From Haliscomenobacter sp. (lineage in GTDB: Bacteria > Bacteroidota > Bacteroidia > Chitinophagales > Saprospiraceae), in the NCBI GenBank assembly GCA_016713275.1, contig JADJPL010000006.1:186001-250000 (forward strand): 64,000 nucleotides of DNA, in the 5' to 3' direction. The notes beneath the pieces were generated by a model. The model was not told the origin of the DNA. It searched no databases and saw only the letters and a program-made list of their open reading frames with translations. The position numbers were made by a program, and so were the translations under genes. This document shows positions 36,917-46,651 of this stretch, one piece after another. Position 1 is the stretch's first letter, and the number at the start of each line of letters is the position of its first letter.

Positions 36917-39370
36917 TCATGATAGGGGTATTTGGATGGTAAATGTTGAGCCTTCGCCTTCCTTCGTTTCTACTTTTAGTTCGCCGCCGTGGGCCTTGAT
37001 GATGTCATAACTTAAGCTCAACCCCAATCCTGTACCCTGCCCCGCCGGCTTGGTGGTGAAGAAGGGTTGGAAGATTTTCTCGCGGATGGATTCAGGGATG
37101 CCGGAGCCGTTGTCCTGGACACTGATCAGGATTTGATTGTCGATTTTCTGGGTGGAAACGGTGACGGTGGGTTGGTAGGGGCGCCCCATGTGGGCGCCCT
37201 TGGGTTGGTCGTGGGCGCCCACGAGGGGCGCCCCTGCGGTGGTGGCGCGTTGGTGCACGGCATAAAAGGCATTATTGATCAAATTCAGCAGCACCCGGCC
37301 GATGTCTTGGGGGATGACGGAAACGAGCGGCAAATCGGGATCAAAATGGGTTTCCATCGTGGCATTGAAGGTATTGTCCTTCGCCCGGAGGCCATGATAG
37401 GCCAGGCGCAGGTATTCATCCGCCAGGGCATTGATATCCGTAGAGACGCGATGCATCGCGTCCCTACCCTGGCGCGAATGTTCGAGCATGTTTTTCACGA
37501 TAGAGGAGGCGCGCTGGCCGTGGTGGGTAATTTTTTGGAGGTTGGTTTTCAGGTCATTGGCAATAGCGTGCGCTTCATCTGTTTCGCCTTTTGCGAGGTC
37601 TTCTTTCAGTTCGTCCAGCATTTCAGCACTGACTTCGGCGAAGTTGTTGACGAAATTCAGCGGGTTCTGGATTTCATGGGCGATGCCCGCGGTCAGCTCC
37701 CCGAGAGAGGCGAGTTTTTCGGCTTGGATGAGTTGGGCCTGGGTGGATTTGAGTTCATGAAGGGTTGACTCGGCTTTATCTCTTTGCAAATTGATTTCAT
37801 CGCGCTGTTGTTTCAACAGGGCATTGGCTTTTTGTTTTTGGCGATTTTGATAGAACAACAGGCTAGCAAAAAGCCCAAACAAACCCAATCCAAGCACAAG
37901 AAAGCTGCGGGTTCGCCGTTGTGCGGCCATTGCTTCGTTTAACCTGAAAATTTTGAAATCTTGTTCTTGTTTTTTCTTTTTGGCGTTCGCCTGTAATTTT
38001 GCGGTTTCAATTTTTCGCTGCAATTCGGCTTTTTCCGCACGAGATGCCAAACTCTTTTTATCTGCTTCCGCTTTTATTTTTTCAATTTCATTTTGTTTTT
38101 CTAAAGTCAAAAAACGCTGTTCTTGTAACAACCTTTCCCGATCGGCTTTTTCTTTTGAGAGTAAAGCTTCATAATTTCGTTCCACGTCAATATTGTTTTT
38201 CCTGATCCTGGCAGCCATGGTTTTATTAGCTTTTTGCGTACTGTCAACTACCGCTAAGTACTTTTCAAGAAAAAATAAAGCTTGAGGATAATCCTGAATT
38301 TGCAGATAGTATTGATACCATAGATTTTCGAATTGGGGATTACTGGTTTTGTGGATGGACTCACCATTGATCATTTTAGGGATTTTCTTTAAAAAAGGCA
38401 GGGCTTTGGTGGGTTCTTTTTTAGCCAGAAAAACTTCTGCGCTCAATGTGTTGGTGCGGTACTCAACATCTTCGGTGGTGGCACTATTTAGAGAGCCTCT
38501 GCAATTGTTGCATTTATTTGCAATATTCAAATAAGGAACCAGAGCAAGTGCTTCGTCAAGTTCATTTTTTTCGATTTTCAGTTGAGCCAACAAAAACGCA
38601 GTATTGGCCAATGCCGCGGCAGGGTCGTAAGAAGTAATGGGTGGATGATTTGCAACCACTTCTTTTAAATATTGGATTGCTTTATCCTTTTTTTCGTATC
38701 GAAAATAAAAATGTCCCAGCCAATCATTTGCCATCCATTTGTCCTGGGTCGTTATGGCTTCATCTAACATTTTAATTACCGTTTTTTCGGCGCTTTCTTC
38801 GTCATTGCTGCCCTCGTACAAATTGGCCAGCGTAAGATAGGGCGAACCTCTACCCAACTCTGATTCTTCATTTTTAATCCAGGCGTTGTATTCATTGATC
38901 CAATCATTGAGGAGTTTAACTTTCACAGGGATAGCTTTTTTGGCCAATTGATATTGCCACCAGATGCTCCCATATGCCCTGGAGGCGATATCCCGCTCTT
39001 GCATTTTTCTGGCGAGTGGAAGTTTTTTGTATTCATAACTCAGCACAGAATCTGCATAATTTAATTTTTTGTAAGAAGGGTGTTCAGCGTAGCAATAGCT
39101 AAGGCGTTCAAGCAATACCAATTGCATAGAATCTGATGCTGGCTTCTTTTTTAATTCAACGGCGAATTGCTTTTTCAGGGCGCCAATTAGGCTGTCCATC
39201 GATGCTGGATATCGATTTAAACCAACGGGTACATATTTTCCTTCTATTCTTTTCACCCCGGTCACCAAAAAACGAAAATCTGCCTGAGACGCACCAATGT
39301 TCATCTTCTGGGCGAATACGGTGGAGCTGAATCCCAGCAGCAGAAGGAGGATAGGTGCGATTTTTAACAT
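36917..39370 (-). CDS. sensor histidine kinase with TPR-like periplasmic domain
   Basis: The product has ~817 residues: signal peptide (ILLLLLGFSSTVFAQ), a TPR-like helical sensor (~30-400), a long coiled coil (~410-490), one membrane segment (SFLVLGLGLFGLFASLLFY), HisKA with TAGIAHEIQNPLNFVNNF, and HATPase_c with NLINNAF, DNGSGIPESI and GTGLGLSLS. ATG 39370 is preferred because it opens the signal peptide. Two palindromic repeats are translated in frame: RQGRDAMHRVSTD and GAPLVGAHDQPKGAHMGRPY, the second between the N- and G1-boxes. It is the likely partner of the adjacent REC and REC-cyclase. Confidence 0.92.
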   Translation of the reverse strand: MLKIAPILLLLLGFSSTVFAQKMNIGASQADFRFLVTGVKRIEGKYVPVGLNRYPASMDSLIGALKKQFAVELKKKPASDSMQLVLLERLSYCYAEHPSYKKLNYADSVLSYEYKKLPLARKMQERDIASRAYGSIWWQYQLAKKAIPVKVKLLNDWINEYNAWIKNEESELGRGSPYLTLANLYEGSNDEESAEKTVIKMLDEAITTQDKWMANDWLGHFYFRYEKKDKAIQYLKEVVANHPPITSYDPAAALANTAFLLAQLKIEKNELDEALALVPYLNIANKCNNCRGSLNSATTEDVEYRTNTLSAEVFLAKKEPTKALPFLKKIPKMINGESIHKTSNPQFENLWYQYYLQIQDYPQALFFLEKYLAVVDSTQKANKTMAARIRKNNIDVERNYEALLSKEKADRERLLQEQRFLTLEKQNEIEKIKAEADKKSLASRAEKAELQRKIETAKLQANAKKKKQEQDFKIFRLNEAMAAQRRTRSFLVLGLGLFGLFASLLFYQNRQKQKANALLKQQRDEINLQRDKAESTLHELKSTQAQLIQAEKLASLGELTAGIAHEIQNPLNFVNNFAEVSAEMLDELKEDLAKGETDEAHAIANDLKTNLQKITHHGQRASSIVKNMLEHSRQGRDAMHRVSTDINALADEYLRLAYHGLRAKDNTFNATMETHFDPDLPLVSVIPQDIGRVLLNLINNAFYAVHQRATTAGAPLVGAHDQPKGAHMGRPYQPTVTVSTQKIDNQILISVQDNGSGIPESIREKIFQPFFTTKPAGQGTGLGLSLSYDIIKAHGGELKVETKEGEGSTFTIQIPLS
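37175..37237. repeat. palindromic element inside kinase gene, 63 bp
   Basis: A nested palindrome: GTAGGGGCGCCCC opposite GGGGCGCCCCTGC, and GTGGGCGCCC opposite GGGCGCCCAC inside it. It is 21 codons long and keeps the frame. A shortened form (33 bp) sits at the same site of the paralogous kinase at 42441-42473. Confidence 0.85.
37440..37467. repeat. 28-bp palindrome inside kinase gene (copy 1)
   Basis: GTAGAGACGCGATGCATCGC followed by GTCCCTAC is almost perfectly self-complementary. The same word sits at 42676-42703 and, with changes, at 46767-46794. It encodes the RDAMHRV segment between HisKA and HATPase. Confidence 0.85.
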
Positions 39371-39461
39371 ATGAAATGGTTTAAATAAAAACATGCGGTA
39401 TTAATTGATCACAAACGAACAATAAACTCGGTACCCTGGCCAATCAAAGTTTCTACTACAT

Positions 39462-39558
39462 TTAGAATATGGGGATTTGAATGGTGAACGCTATTCCTTC
39501 ATTTTCGATAGTATCCACTTTTATTTCTCCTGAATGGGCTTTTACAATATCATAAAAC
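39462..39558 (-). pseudogene. histidine kinase C-terminal remnant
   Basis: On the minus strand the segment reads YDIVKAHSGEIKVDTIENEG, then IAFTIQIPIF and a stop, the last ~30 residues of a HATPase_c domain. Nothing upstream continues it: a palindromic element (39559-39665) and the end of the next kinase follow. It is a leftover of a kinase array rearrangement. Confidence 0.8.
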
Positions 39559-39665
39559 GTCTGAATCACGGATTGGCACGGATTTTTGGATTGCACGGAT
39601 TTGGTTTCCATAAGTACCCTTTTCATTCGTGTAATCTTTTAATCCCAATCATCCGTGATTCAGAC
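39559..39665. repeat. foldback element with 15-bp terminal inverted repeats
   Basis: GTCTGAATCACGGAT at 39559-39573 and ATCCGTGATTCAGAC at 39651-39665 are perfect inverse complements. Inside, the CACGGATT word recurs. The outer GTC-TGA supplies the last Val codon and stop codon of the kinase gene ending at 39660. Confidence 0.8.
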
Positions 39666-41692
39666 AATGGGTAACTGAATCACAAATGCACTCCCTTCGC
39701 TTTCCTTTATCTCCACGTTTAGCGACCCCCCATGTGCTTTCACAATATCATGCGAAATACTCAGGCCAAGCCCGGTGCCTTCGGTTCCTTTTTTCGTAGT
39801 AAAGAAGGGCTGCATGATTTTGTCTTTAATCTCATCGGGGATTCCGGGGCCGTTGTCCTCTACCACCATCGTCATGGTCTGCGCTTCTTTTTTTGTGGTG
39901 ATGCGAAGTCTTGGAACATAATTGCCCGACTGGTCCGAGATGCTTTTGGACCGCATGGCATCAAAAGCATTAGTACAAAGATTGATGATGACTCTTGTGA
40001 AGTCCTCTTTGACCAGGGGTGTCAGCCCCATCTCCGTATCCAAATCCAATACTATTTCTACATGGATCGGATTTTTACCGGCGCGCATACCGTGAAAACA
40101 CAGGTTGACATATTCCCTGACCAGGGCATTGAGGTCGGTGGGTTCTTTTTTTCCGGATCCCCCTCGGGCATGCAGCAGCATAGAGGTTACGATGCCATTG
40201 GCGCGAGTGCCGTGCTTGTGGATTTTTTGGAGGTTGACCTTGATATCTTTCAGGATGTCATCCACTAACGTCCCATCTGTTGATTCCCTGCCCAGTCTGT
40301 CGGAGAGGCGGGTTTTTTCTCTTTCTTCCAGCACCTCCTCAATCATCTCTATGGATACCTCCGAAAAGTTGTTGACAAAATTCAGGGGGTTCTTGATCTC
40401 ATGGGCGATGCCGGCGGTGAGTTGGCCCAGGGAGGCGAGTTTTTCCTGTTGCACGAGTTGGGATTGGGTGGCTCGGAGTTCATCCATGGCTGCTTCAACG
40501 GCTGATTTAGCCGCTTCCAGTTTGGTGAAATCTTCATACCGGGCATAAGCCGTGGAGAACGCCTCGGCGAGGTTTTGCACCAGTTGGAGTTCCTGCTCCT
40601 TTAAGGGCGCATCATTGCCCACATACAGCATGCCTTGCAAGAAAGGCAGGAAATGGAGGTAAAGATCGGTGGGGCGGTTTTCGGTTACATATTTTTCATC
40701 GCTGCCCACCGCACCCTGCTGCACCAGGTTTTTGGTGTATTCAGCGAACGCCGCTTCATTCATGTGGTCTTTGAACAATTGCTTCTGCTGCCAGTGCGCA
40801 ACAATTTGTCTGGATTGTTCGGTAGCATAATAAGGCAAGCGGAATGTGGCCATGGATTTTCCATCGGGGTAGAAAGAAAAGCCAGAATCTTCTGCTTTTC
40901 TTCATCTATAATAAACACCCCACAGCGGATAAAAGGCACATTCAGAATTTTTAATTCATTCCAAATCAAGGGTTGAATTCTTTCCAGGTCGCTCGTGGTG
41001 CGCATGCTGGCAATTTCCGCGCGCACCCGGTCAACGGAGGCCCGCTTGGTAGCTTCCATTACCTGGGCTTCGGCTTTTTGGAGATCTAAGAAGCGTATGT
41101 ATGCCTGATTGAAGGTAATGGAAAACCGGCTGATGATTTCCTGTTGCTCCTCCGGCAGGGGTTCAAAACTGCCGGTCACGAGGGAACCAAATTGATCAGA
41201 AGAACCGGAGAGATGTACCTTCTTTGCATCGGACATAAACGCTTTGATGGGCTCAGGTAATTTGGCCAGTTCTGTTTTGCTGAACCCAAAGCGGTCCCAA
41301 TCTCTTTTTTCTTTTCCTTCAAACAGGTAGGTCCACTTTTTCTTCCGTTGCTTACAATAATCGAGGTACATCAGGTGAGAGGGATGCGGATTCATTTGAA
41401 CAAAAAAGCCATTCTCTGCCAGCAGGCCTTCCTGTCCGGCCATCCACCAGGTAATACCTTTGTTTTCAGGATTAACGATCATGATAAAAGCCCTGTCGAG
41501 TTTGGCATCCAACTTGGTAAGTTCACCATACAGGTTGTAAATGATTCCACTTAAGGCTGATGAATCCCTCATGGCCATAGATGCTGCTCTTACCCTTTCC
41601 AGGGCCGCTTCAATCTCCAATTCAAAGGTCTTGGTTTTTAATGCCTCCAGTAGCCTGGCATTTTCAGCCTTTAGTGCTTCAGTTATATTCAT
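39660..41692 (-). CDS. sensor histidine kinase with GAF-like domains (one frameshift)
   Basis: Repaired, ~677 residues and no signal peptide or membrane segment. N-terminal coiled coil (ALKAENARLLEALKTKTFEL), two GAF-like blocks of the AraC-like AlerVRA type (ALERVRAASMAMRDSSALSG and RVRAEIASMRTTSDLERIQPL), HisKA TAGIAHEIKNPLNFVNNF, and HATPase_c with NLCTNAFDAM, DNGPGIPDEIKDKIMQPFF and GTGLGLSIS. The frame breaks at ~40868: STPMENPWP should read STPDGKSMATF, with one C missing. It lacks the palindromes of its two neighbours. Confidence 0.9.
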
Positions 41693-41786
41693 TCCTTTTT
41701 TATATTAATAGGGGATAAATGGTGCGTAATCACCTTTCTCTCATGGCTCTACCACTTATGTGCCTTGCAATAAAGTAATCTGCAGT

Positions 41787-42164
41787 TTATTTATTTAAAA
41801 AGCCCTGAATTTCCTCTTTCAGCGTATCGAAATCAATGGGTTTCGTAAAAAATCCTTTTGCTCCTGAGCTCATCGCCCGGTCATAATTTTCGCCGTCTCC
41901 GTAGGCTGATATCATACTTACCTTGATTTCGGGAAATTCAACTTTGACTTTGTCCAACAAGTCCAGGCCCGTCATGCCCGGCATGTTGATATCTGAAAAA
42001 ATATACATTACGTCCGGCGGCTTTCGGCTACGCAATAGCTCAAGGGCTTCATTTGCGGAAAAGGCAAACTCTATTTCAATTTCTCCGCTACTGATTTCTT
42101 TTCTGAGTTTTTGCCGAAACAGGATTTCGACATCTTTTTCATCATCAACTACTAAGAATTTCAT
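41787..42164 (-). CDS. single-domain response regulator (REC only)
   Basis: The 125-residue receiver has FLVVDDEKDVEILFRQKLRK, the phospho-acceptor in YIFSDINMPGMTG, SMISAYGDGENYD and FFTKPIDFDTLKEEI. It is a close paralogue of the receivers at 36410 and 35377, which shows duplication of kinase-REC units here. It lies between two sensor kinases, 27 bases from the one at 42192. Confidence 0.92.
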   Translation of the reverse strand: MKFLVVDDEKDVEILFRQKLRKEISSGEIEIEFAFSANEALELLRSRKPPDVMYIFSDINMPGMTGLDLLDKVKVEFPEIKVSMISAYGDGENYDRAMSSGAKGFFTKPIDFDTLKEEIQGFLNK

Positions 42165-42440
42165 GTTTTAATTTTTTTAGGGCGAATAAATTTATAAAGT
42201 AATGGTAAATGTAGTGCCGGTATCTTCATTGGATTCGACCGTGATGGCCCCTCCATGCGCCTTCACAATATCATACGACAAAGATAATCCCAATCCCGTA
42301 CCCTGCCCTGTAGGCTTGGTTGTAAAGAAGGGTTGAAAGATTTTCTCGCGGATGGGTTCGGGGATGCCGGGGCCGTTGTCGGTGACCCTGATCAGGGTTT
42401 GATTGTCGATTTTTTGGGTGGAAACGGTAACGGTGGGTTG

Positions 42441-42473
42441 GTAGGGTGGGGCGCCCACGAGGGGTGCCCCTAA
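42441..42473. repeat. palindromic element inside kinase gene, shortened copy
   Basis: A 33-base form of the element at 37175, lacking its central 30 bases. It keeps the frame and encodes the GAPLVGAP stretch of this kinase. Confidence 0.75.
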
Positions 42474-42675
42474 GGTGGTGGCGCGTTGGTGCACGGCATA
42501 AAACGCGTTTCCGATCAAATTCAGTAGCACCCGCCCAATGTCTTGTGGGATGACGGAAACGAGCGGCAACTCGGGATCAAAATGGGTTTCGATGTTGCAA
42601 TTAAACCCATTGTCCTTCGCCCGCCAGCCATGATAGGCCAGGCGCATGTATTCATCCGCCAGTGCATTGATATCC

Positions 42676-42703
42676 GTAGAGACGCGATGCATCGCGTCCC
42701 TAC
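42676..42703. repeat. 28-bp palindrome inside kinase gene (copy 2)
   Basis: Identical to the palindrome at 37440-37467. It is translated in frame as RDAMHRV at the corresponding site. Confidence 0.85.
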
Positions 42704-44254
42704 CCTGGCGCGAATGTTCGAGCATGGATTTGACGATGGAGGAGGCGCGTTGGCCGTGGTGGGTAATTTTTTGTAGGTTGGTTTTCAGGTCATCGGCAAT
42801 AGCGTGCACTTCCTCAGTTTCGCCTTTGGCGAGTTCTTCTTTCAGTTCGTTCAGCATTTCAGCGCTGACTTCGGAGAAGTTGTTGACGAAGTTGAGAGGG
42901 TTCTGGATTTCGTGGGCGATGCCGGCGGTGAGTTCGCCAAGGGAGGCGAGTTTTTCGGCTTGGATGAGTTGGGTTTGGGTGGATTTCAGCTCTGCCAAGG
43001 TCTTTTCAATTTCCTCTTTTTGGGTATGAAGCAAGGCATTAGCCGTTTGTTTTTGACGGTTATTTCGATAGAGGATAAAGGCAATGATAAAAAATGTTAT
43101 TATTATAAAGCCCAGAGCGTTCATTGTAAGGCGGGTCTGATATCGTTGTTGTGCCGCTTGTTTTTCCTGTTCCAATTCTTCCTTGCGTGCCGTCTCATTA
43201 AAGGTAAGGGTTTGAAATTGCCGGATTTTATCGGTATTAAACAGGCTGTCTTTGAGGGAAGTAGCGTATTGCAGGAAAAAATAAGCGCTATCCAGCTGTC
43301 CTTTGGATTTATACAGGTCAGCAACCAAGGGACTGATTTCGGAAAGGTGGTAATCGGGATTTTCCCCCCGAACGAGGATCTCCCTTTGGTTATCTTTCCT
43401 TTGAAGGGTGGCAATGGCATGGCGAGCGTATAACAAAGCGGAATCAATCTGGCCAGCCCTCTGGAAATACCGCGCAATTCCCGCCAATGCCCTGGCCTCC
43501 AGTACCGGGCGGTAGGTGATCCGTGCGTCGGGGATAACTGTCCGGTAAAAGGTAAGCGCTAATTTATTATCTCTTTTTTTTTCGAAAATATCTGCAAGCA
43601 ACAGATTTTGGTCGGCGATATCGGCCTGTGTCAAATAGTTGGTTTCCCGCAACCGGGCGTAATAGAGGGCAGAATCCAACTGGTTGAGGTGGTAAAAGGC
43701 ATAGGCAATATGGTATTTGGATAATGATTTTGCCCGTTGAAGTCCGTACAGATCGCCGAATTTGGCGTGGGTTAAGGCATTGGAAAAGTCCTTCATTGCC
43801 AGGTAATCTGCAGCGATCCTTTCATTGAAGTTGCCAAGCGCCATAGAATCCTGGGCGTTTTCTGCGATTTCCAGGCCACTTAGTCTGATTTCCAGTGCTT
43901 TGGGGTAATTCCCCAGGGAGTGCATTAAATCACCTATCAGATTCATGGTTCTTAACGGATATCGAAAGCCTTGTTTTACATCGAATGTGCTCTTTTCCTT
44001 CCACTCTGTAGATGATTGGAGCAACCGGAGTGTAATTGGGCATAGTAAAGGGCCGAATCCAATTAAAATATGCCGGATTACGGCCATACTGAAGGGCTAT
44101 AAGGGCGTAATTCCGGATGCGCCCAGTATCGGACTGCTGCGATACAGGGGCATGAATTTATCCTGAAGGACTCTCCTCTCCAGGATGCGTATGAACGATG
44201 GTTGTGGCGCGAATAATGAACGCCGGTTGGGTATTTATCTCCTAAATCATCTTT

Positions 44255-44790
44255 CTCAGTGGCCAACTGCCTCTGGTGAATTTGTATTGAATTGGCCCTG
44301 GGGAGGTTCAGGTCTTTGCCAGGTGCGGTAGGTTTCATAAATACGCCTTGTTCTCAGGAATCCCATTGATTAAAGAACCGGAAATGTTATGCTATCGTGC
44401 TTTGCTTCCGACAGTTCGTAGACAATAAACGTCACTTTGCTCGCTTTTGGCTGGTTACATGGTCTGAAGGGCTGGGGTTGTGGTTCATAGACACCATTTC
44501 CCCAACTCATCCCTCCAATTGGCGATTGTTATGAAGACAGTAGTGTCCTTGCGGAACCAATAATAAGCGGCTGTCGATATCAAGCCCAAAGGATCCATTT
44601 CAACGGTGTGCCAGTTGCCCCCTGGTGAATTTGTATTGTATGGGGCCAGGAGGGAGGTCAGAACGATTTTTTTTCCCGGTCCAATGGGTTTCAATAAATA
44701 AGTTTTATTGGATCCTGGTTAAAAGAACCGGAAATGTATATGCTATCGTGCTTTTTGGCCGAAAGTTCATCGACAATGAACGTCACCTAA
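44255..44790. repeat. diverged direct duplication, ~350-bp spacing
   Basis: Segments at about 44255-44440 and 44605-44790 match at an offset near 350 bases, for example GAACCGGAAATGT followed by GCTATCGTGCTTT and ACAAT(G/A)AACGTCAC. They encode the two CBM20-like modules of the decayed kinase. Confidence 0.75.
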
Positions 44791-44994
44791 CCTGCGCATC
44801 CAGGGAAGCGCCAAAGACCAGGAACCCAAGCAGGTGCATTGGAAAGAAAAGCGTATGGAATTTCATGGCGTTTATAGGTGTTCAAGTGGGCAACAAAAGG
44901 AGGACGGATCAAATTTATTAAAACGCGGGTACTTTTCTACGGACAACGGCGGTCTCCAAGCGAAATCGAATTCCAGAGTGGTCGATTAGCAGGC

Positions 44995-45100
44995 GGTCCG
45001 GGGCGCCATACTACTGGACATTTTGGAAATGAGACCTTCCAGGTTTCGCAAACGTCTGGGCCCCAGGAAAACGAAACTGTCCAGTAGTGGTCCGGGGCGC
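44995..45100. repeat. palindromic element with flanking direct repeat
   Basis: CTACTGGACA at 45011-45020 and TGTCCAGTAG at 45078-45087 are inverse complements. GGTCCGGGGCGC occurs as a direct repeat at 44995-45006 and 45089-45100, as if flanking an insertion. It ends at the ATPase stop codon. Confidence 0.7.
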
Positions 45101-46545
45101 TAGACACGTTCAAACAAAACATCCATAGTCAATTGGTTTTGAACGGTCTGGAGAAAATATTCGTTGCGTTTCGCTCCGTAAGTGGTGAGCAAAGAGATGA
45201 AAACAGTCTTTTTTGTACCCGTTTTTTTTCTAAAAACCTCCCTTTTTGCTTCTAATTGAGCGGCATTGTTTTTATCCATAGCCCACTCGCTTTTGTAAAA
45301 TTTGATTTCAAACAGGTTTACGCAATTATCCTGCCGGTCAATCAGCAGGTCAATCTGAGCGCCGGTTTCGCTGCCTTTGGACAAATAGCGCCATACCGAC
45401 TCTTCTGTGTAAACTCCTGAAATGCCCAGTGCTTTTTTGATCTGCGCTATGTGCTTGAGACATATGTTTTCAAAAGCGAACCCCCGCCAAGATAACCACG
45501 CCTGTTCGTTGGCGTACGATTGCCAGGCGCCGGCGCCTTTCGCCTTGCTGTTTTCCACAAATTTCAGATAGAACAGCGAATACTCATCCGTCAGCTTAAA
45601 AACAGCCTCTTTCACAGATTTACCAAACTGCGGATAAGCAGAGATAAAATTGGATTCTTCCAATTCTTCCAAGACCTTGCTTAGCGTGCCGCCGGATTTG
45701 AACTGGCACGATGCGATGATCTCATTGCGCGTCATACCGCTTGCTTTTCCAGCAAGGCTCCGAATCACTGCAATATGCTTATCCGCTTTGCCGAAAAGGG
45801 CCGGATAGAGGTCTTTAAATTCGTTACGCAGGGCGCCGTCTTTTGTAAAACACAGGCGGTCAATGGTTTGAGGGATACTTTCGCCAGCCAAAAAATGTTT
45901 CAGGTAATGCGGGACGCCGCCAGTGATCATATAAGCCTGCAACAAATCGTACGGCCTGAGTTGAATCCGTTTGCTTTTCAGGAAAAGGGCCGTCTCGTGC
46001 AGGTTAAAGGGGACTAAACGAATCCGGTGGGTGATGCGGTTGTGCAGGCCGCCTTTGTTTCTGACTACATTCCGAATCATCCACGAAGCAGCAGAGCCGC
46101 AAAGAACCACTACCAAATGGCGCTGTTTGGAGGCCCAACTATTCCAAAAATGATCGAATGCCGACAGAAAACCTGATTTTTTCTGATCGAGCCACGGAAA
46201 TTCATCCAAAAACAGCACTTGTTTTTGTTCCATTCCCTTTTCCTCCAAAAAATGAATCAGCAGGCGAAAGGCTTGTGACCAGTTTTCCGGCACGGCCGGC
46301 TGGAATCCGATATTGACCTTGAAAGCAGCCAGCAGACTTGCATGGAAATTATCCAATTGGGTGGCTAATTGCGTCCGGTTGGCGCCCGTGAACTCGAATA
46401 CGAGTTCTTTTTCAAAAACGGTACGCACCAGGTATGTTTTTCCTACTCGTCGCCGTCCGTAGACGGCTACCAATGCCGCTTCCTGCGAGGCAAACGCGTC
46501 GCGCAGCAAATTGATTTCGTTTTCCCTGCCAATGAAATTTTCCAT
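45100..46545 (-). CDS. AAA ATPase, DUF234 type
   Basis: The 481-residue ATPase starts MENFIGRENEINLLRDAF and has Walker A YGRRRVGKTYLVRTV (~29-43), Walker B VLFLDEFPWLD and sensor VVLCGSAASWM. A winged-helix-like middle follows (GGVPHYLKHFL, ASGMTRNEIIASCQFKSGGTLSKVLEEL), then a C-terminal PD-(D/E)XK-like domain with SETGAQIDLLIDRQDN and NLFEIKFYKSEW. It belongs to the archaeal/bacterial ATPases with DUF234. The role is unknown; such genes are mobile. Two tandem palindromes lie directly upstream. Confidence 0.92.
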   Translation of the reverse strand: MENFIGRENEINLLRDAFASQEAALVAVYGRRRVGKTYLVRTVFEKELVFEFTGANRTQLATQLDNFHASLLAAFKVNIGFQPAVPENWSQAFRLLIHFLEEKGMEQKQVLFLDEFPWLDQKKSGFLSAFDHFWNSWASKQRHLVVVLCGSAASWMIRNVVRNKGGLHNRITHRIRLVPFNLHETALFLKSKRIQLRPYDLLQAYMITGGVPHYLKHFLAGESIPQTIDRLCFTKDGALRNEFKDLYPALFGKADKHIAVIRSLAGKASGMTRNEIIASCQFKSGGTLSKVLEELEESNFISAYPQFGKSVKEAVFKLTDEYSLFYLKFVENSKAKGAGAWQSYANEQAWLSWRGFAFENICLKHIAQIKKALGISGVYTEESVWRYLSKGSETGAQIDLLIDRQDNCVNLFEIKFYKSEWAMDKNNAAQLEAKREVFRKKTGTKKTVFISLLTTYGAKRNEYFLQTVQNQLTMDVLFERV

Positions 46546-46556
46546 GCCTTATTTGT

Positions 46557-46649
46557 TTCAGCCAAATCTGTAATAAATATACAAATTTGGCTGAAAATGT
46601 TTTTTTATTTTCAGCCAAATGTATGTAATATCACTAGATTTGGCTGAAA
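46557..46649. promoter_or_regulatory. two tandem 12-bp-arm palindromes before the DUF234 ATPase
   Basis: TTTCAGCCAAAT/ATTTGGCTGAAA pairs at 46557-46568/46585-46596 and 46609-46620/46638-46649 form two units with 16- and 17-base spacers; both spacers contain a TATTACA-like core. The first ends 11 bases before the ATG. They look like duplicated operators. Confidence 0.7.
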
Positions 46650-46651
46650 AA

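Larger units (their letters stand above)
42192..44866 (-). pseudogene. sensor histidine kinase with two CBM20-like modules and TPRs, 5' half decayed
   Basis: From 44087 the frame is intact for 631 residues: TPRs (LDSALYYARLRET), a membrane segment (LGFIIITFFIIAFILY), HisKA TAGIAHEIQNPLNFVNNF and HATPase_c to the stop. Upstream, fragments in shifting frames continue the gene: MKFHTLFFPMHLLGFLVFGA (signal peptide, ATG 44866), VTFIVDELSAKKHDSIYISG, a second similar module at ~44255-44440 with IQYKFTRG, then LDSALYYAQLHSG. Both modules recall starch/glycogen-binding E-set domains (CBM20/48-like). At least five indels or stops are needed to explain it. Confidence 0.8.
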
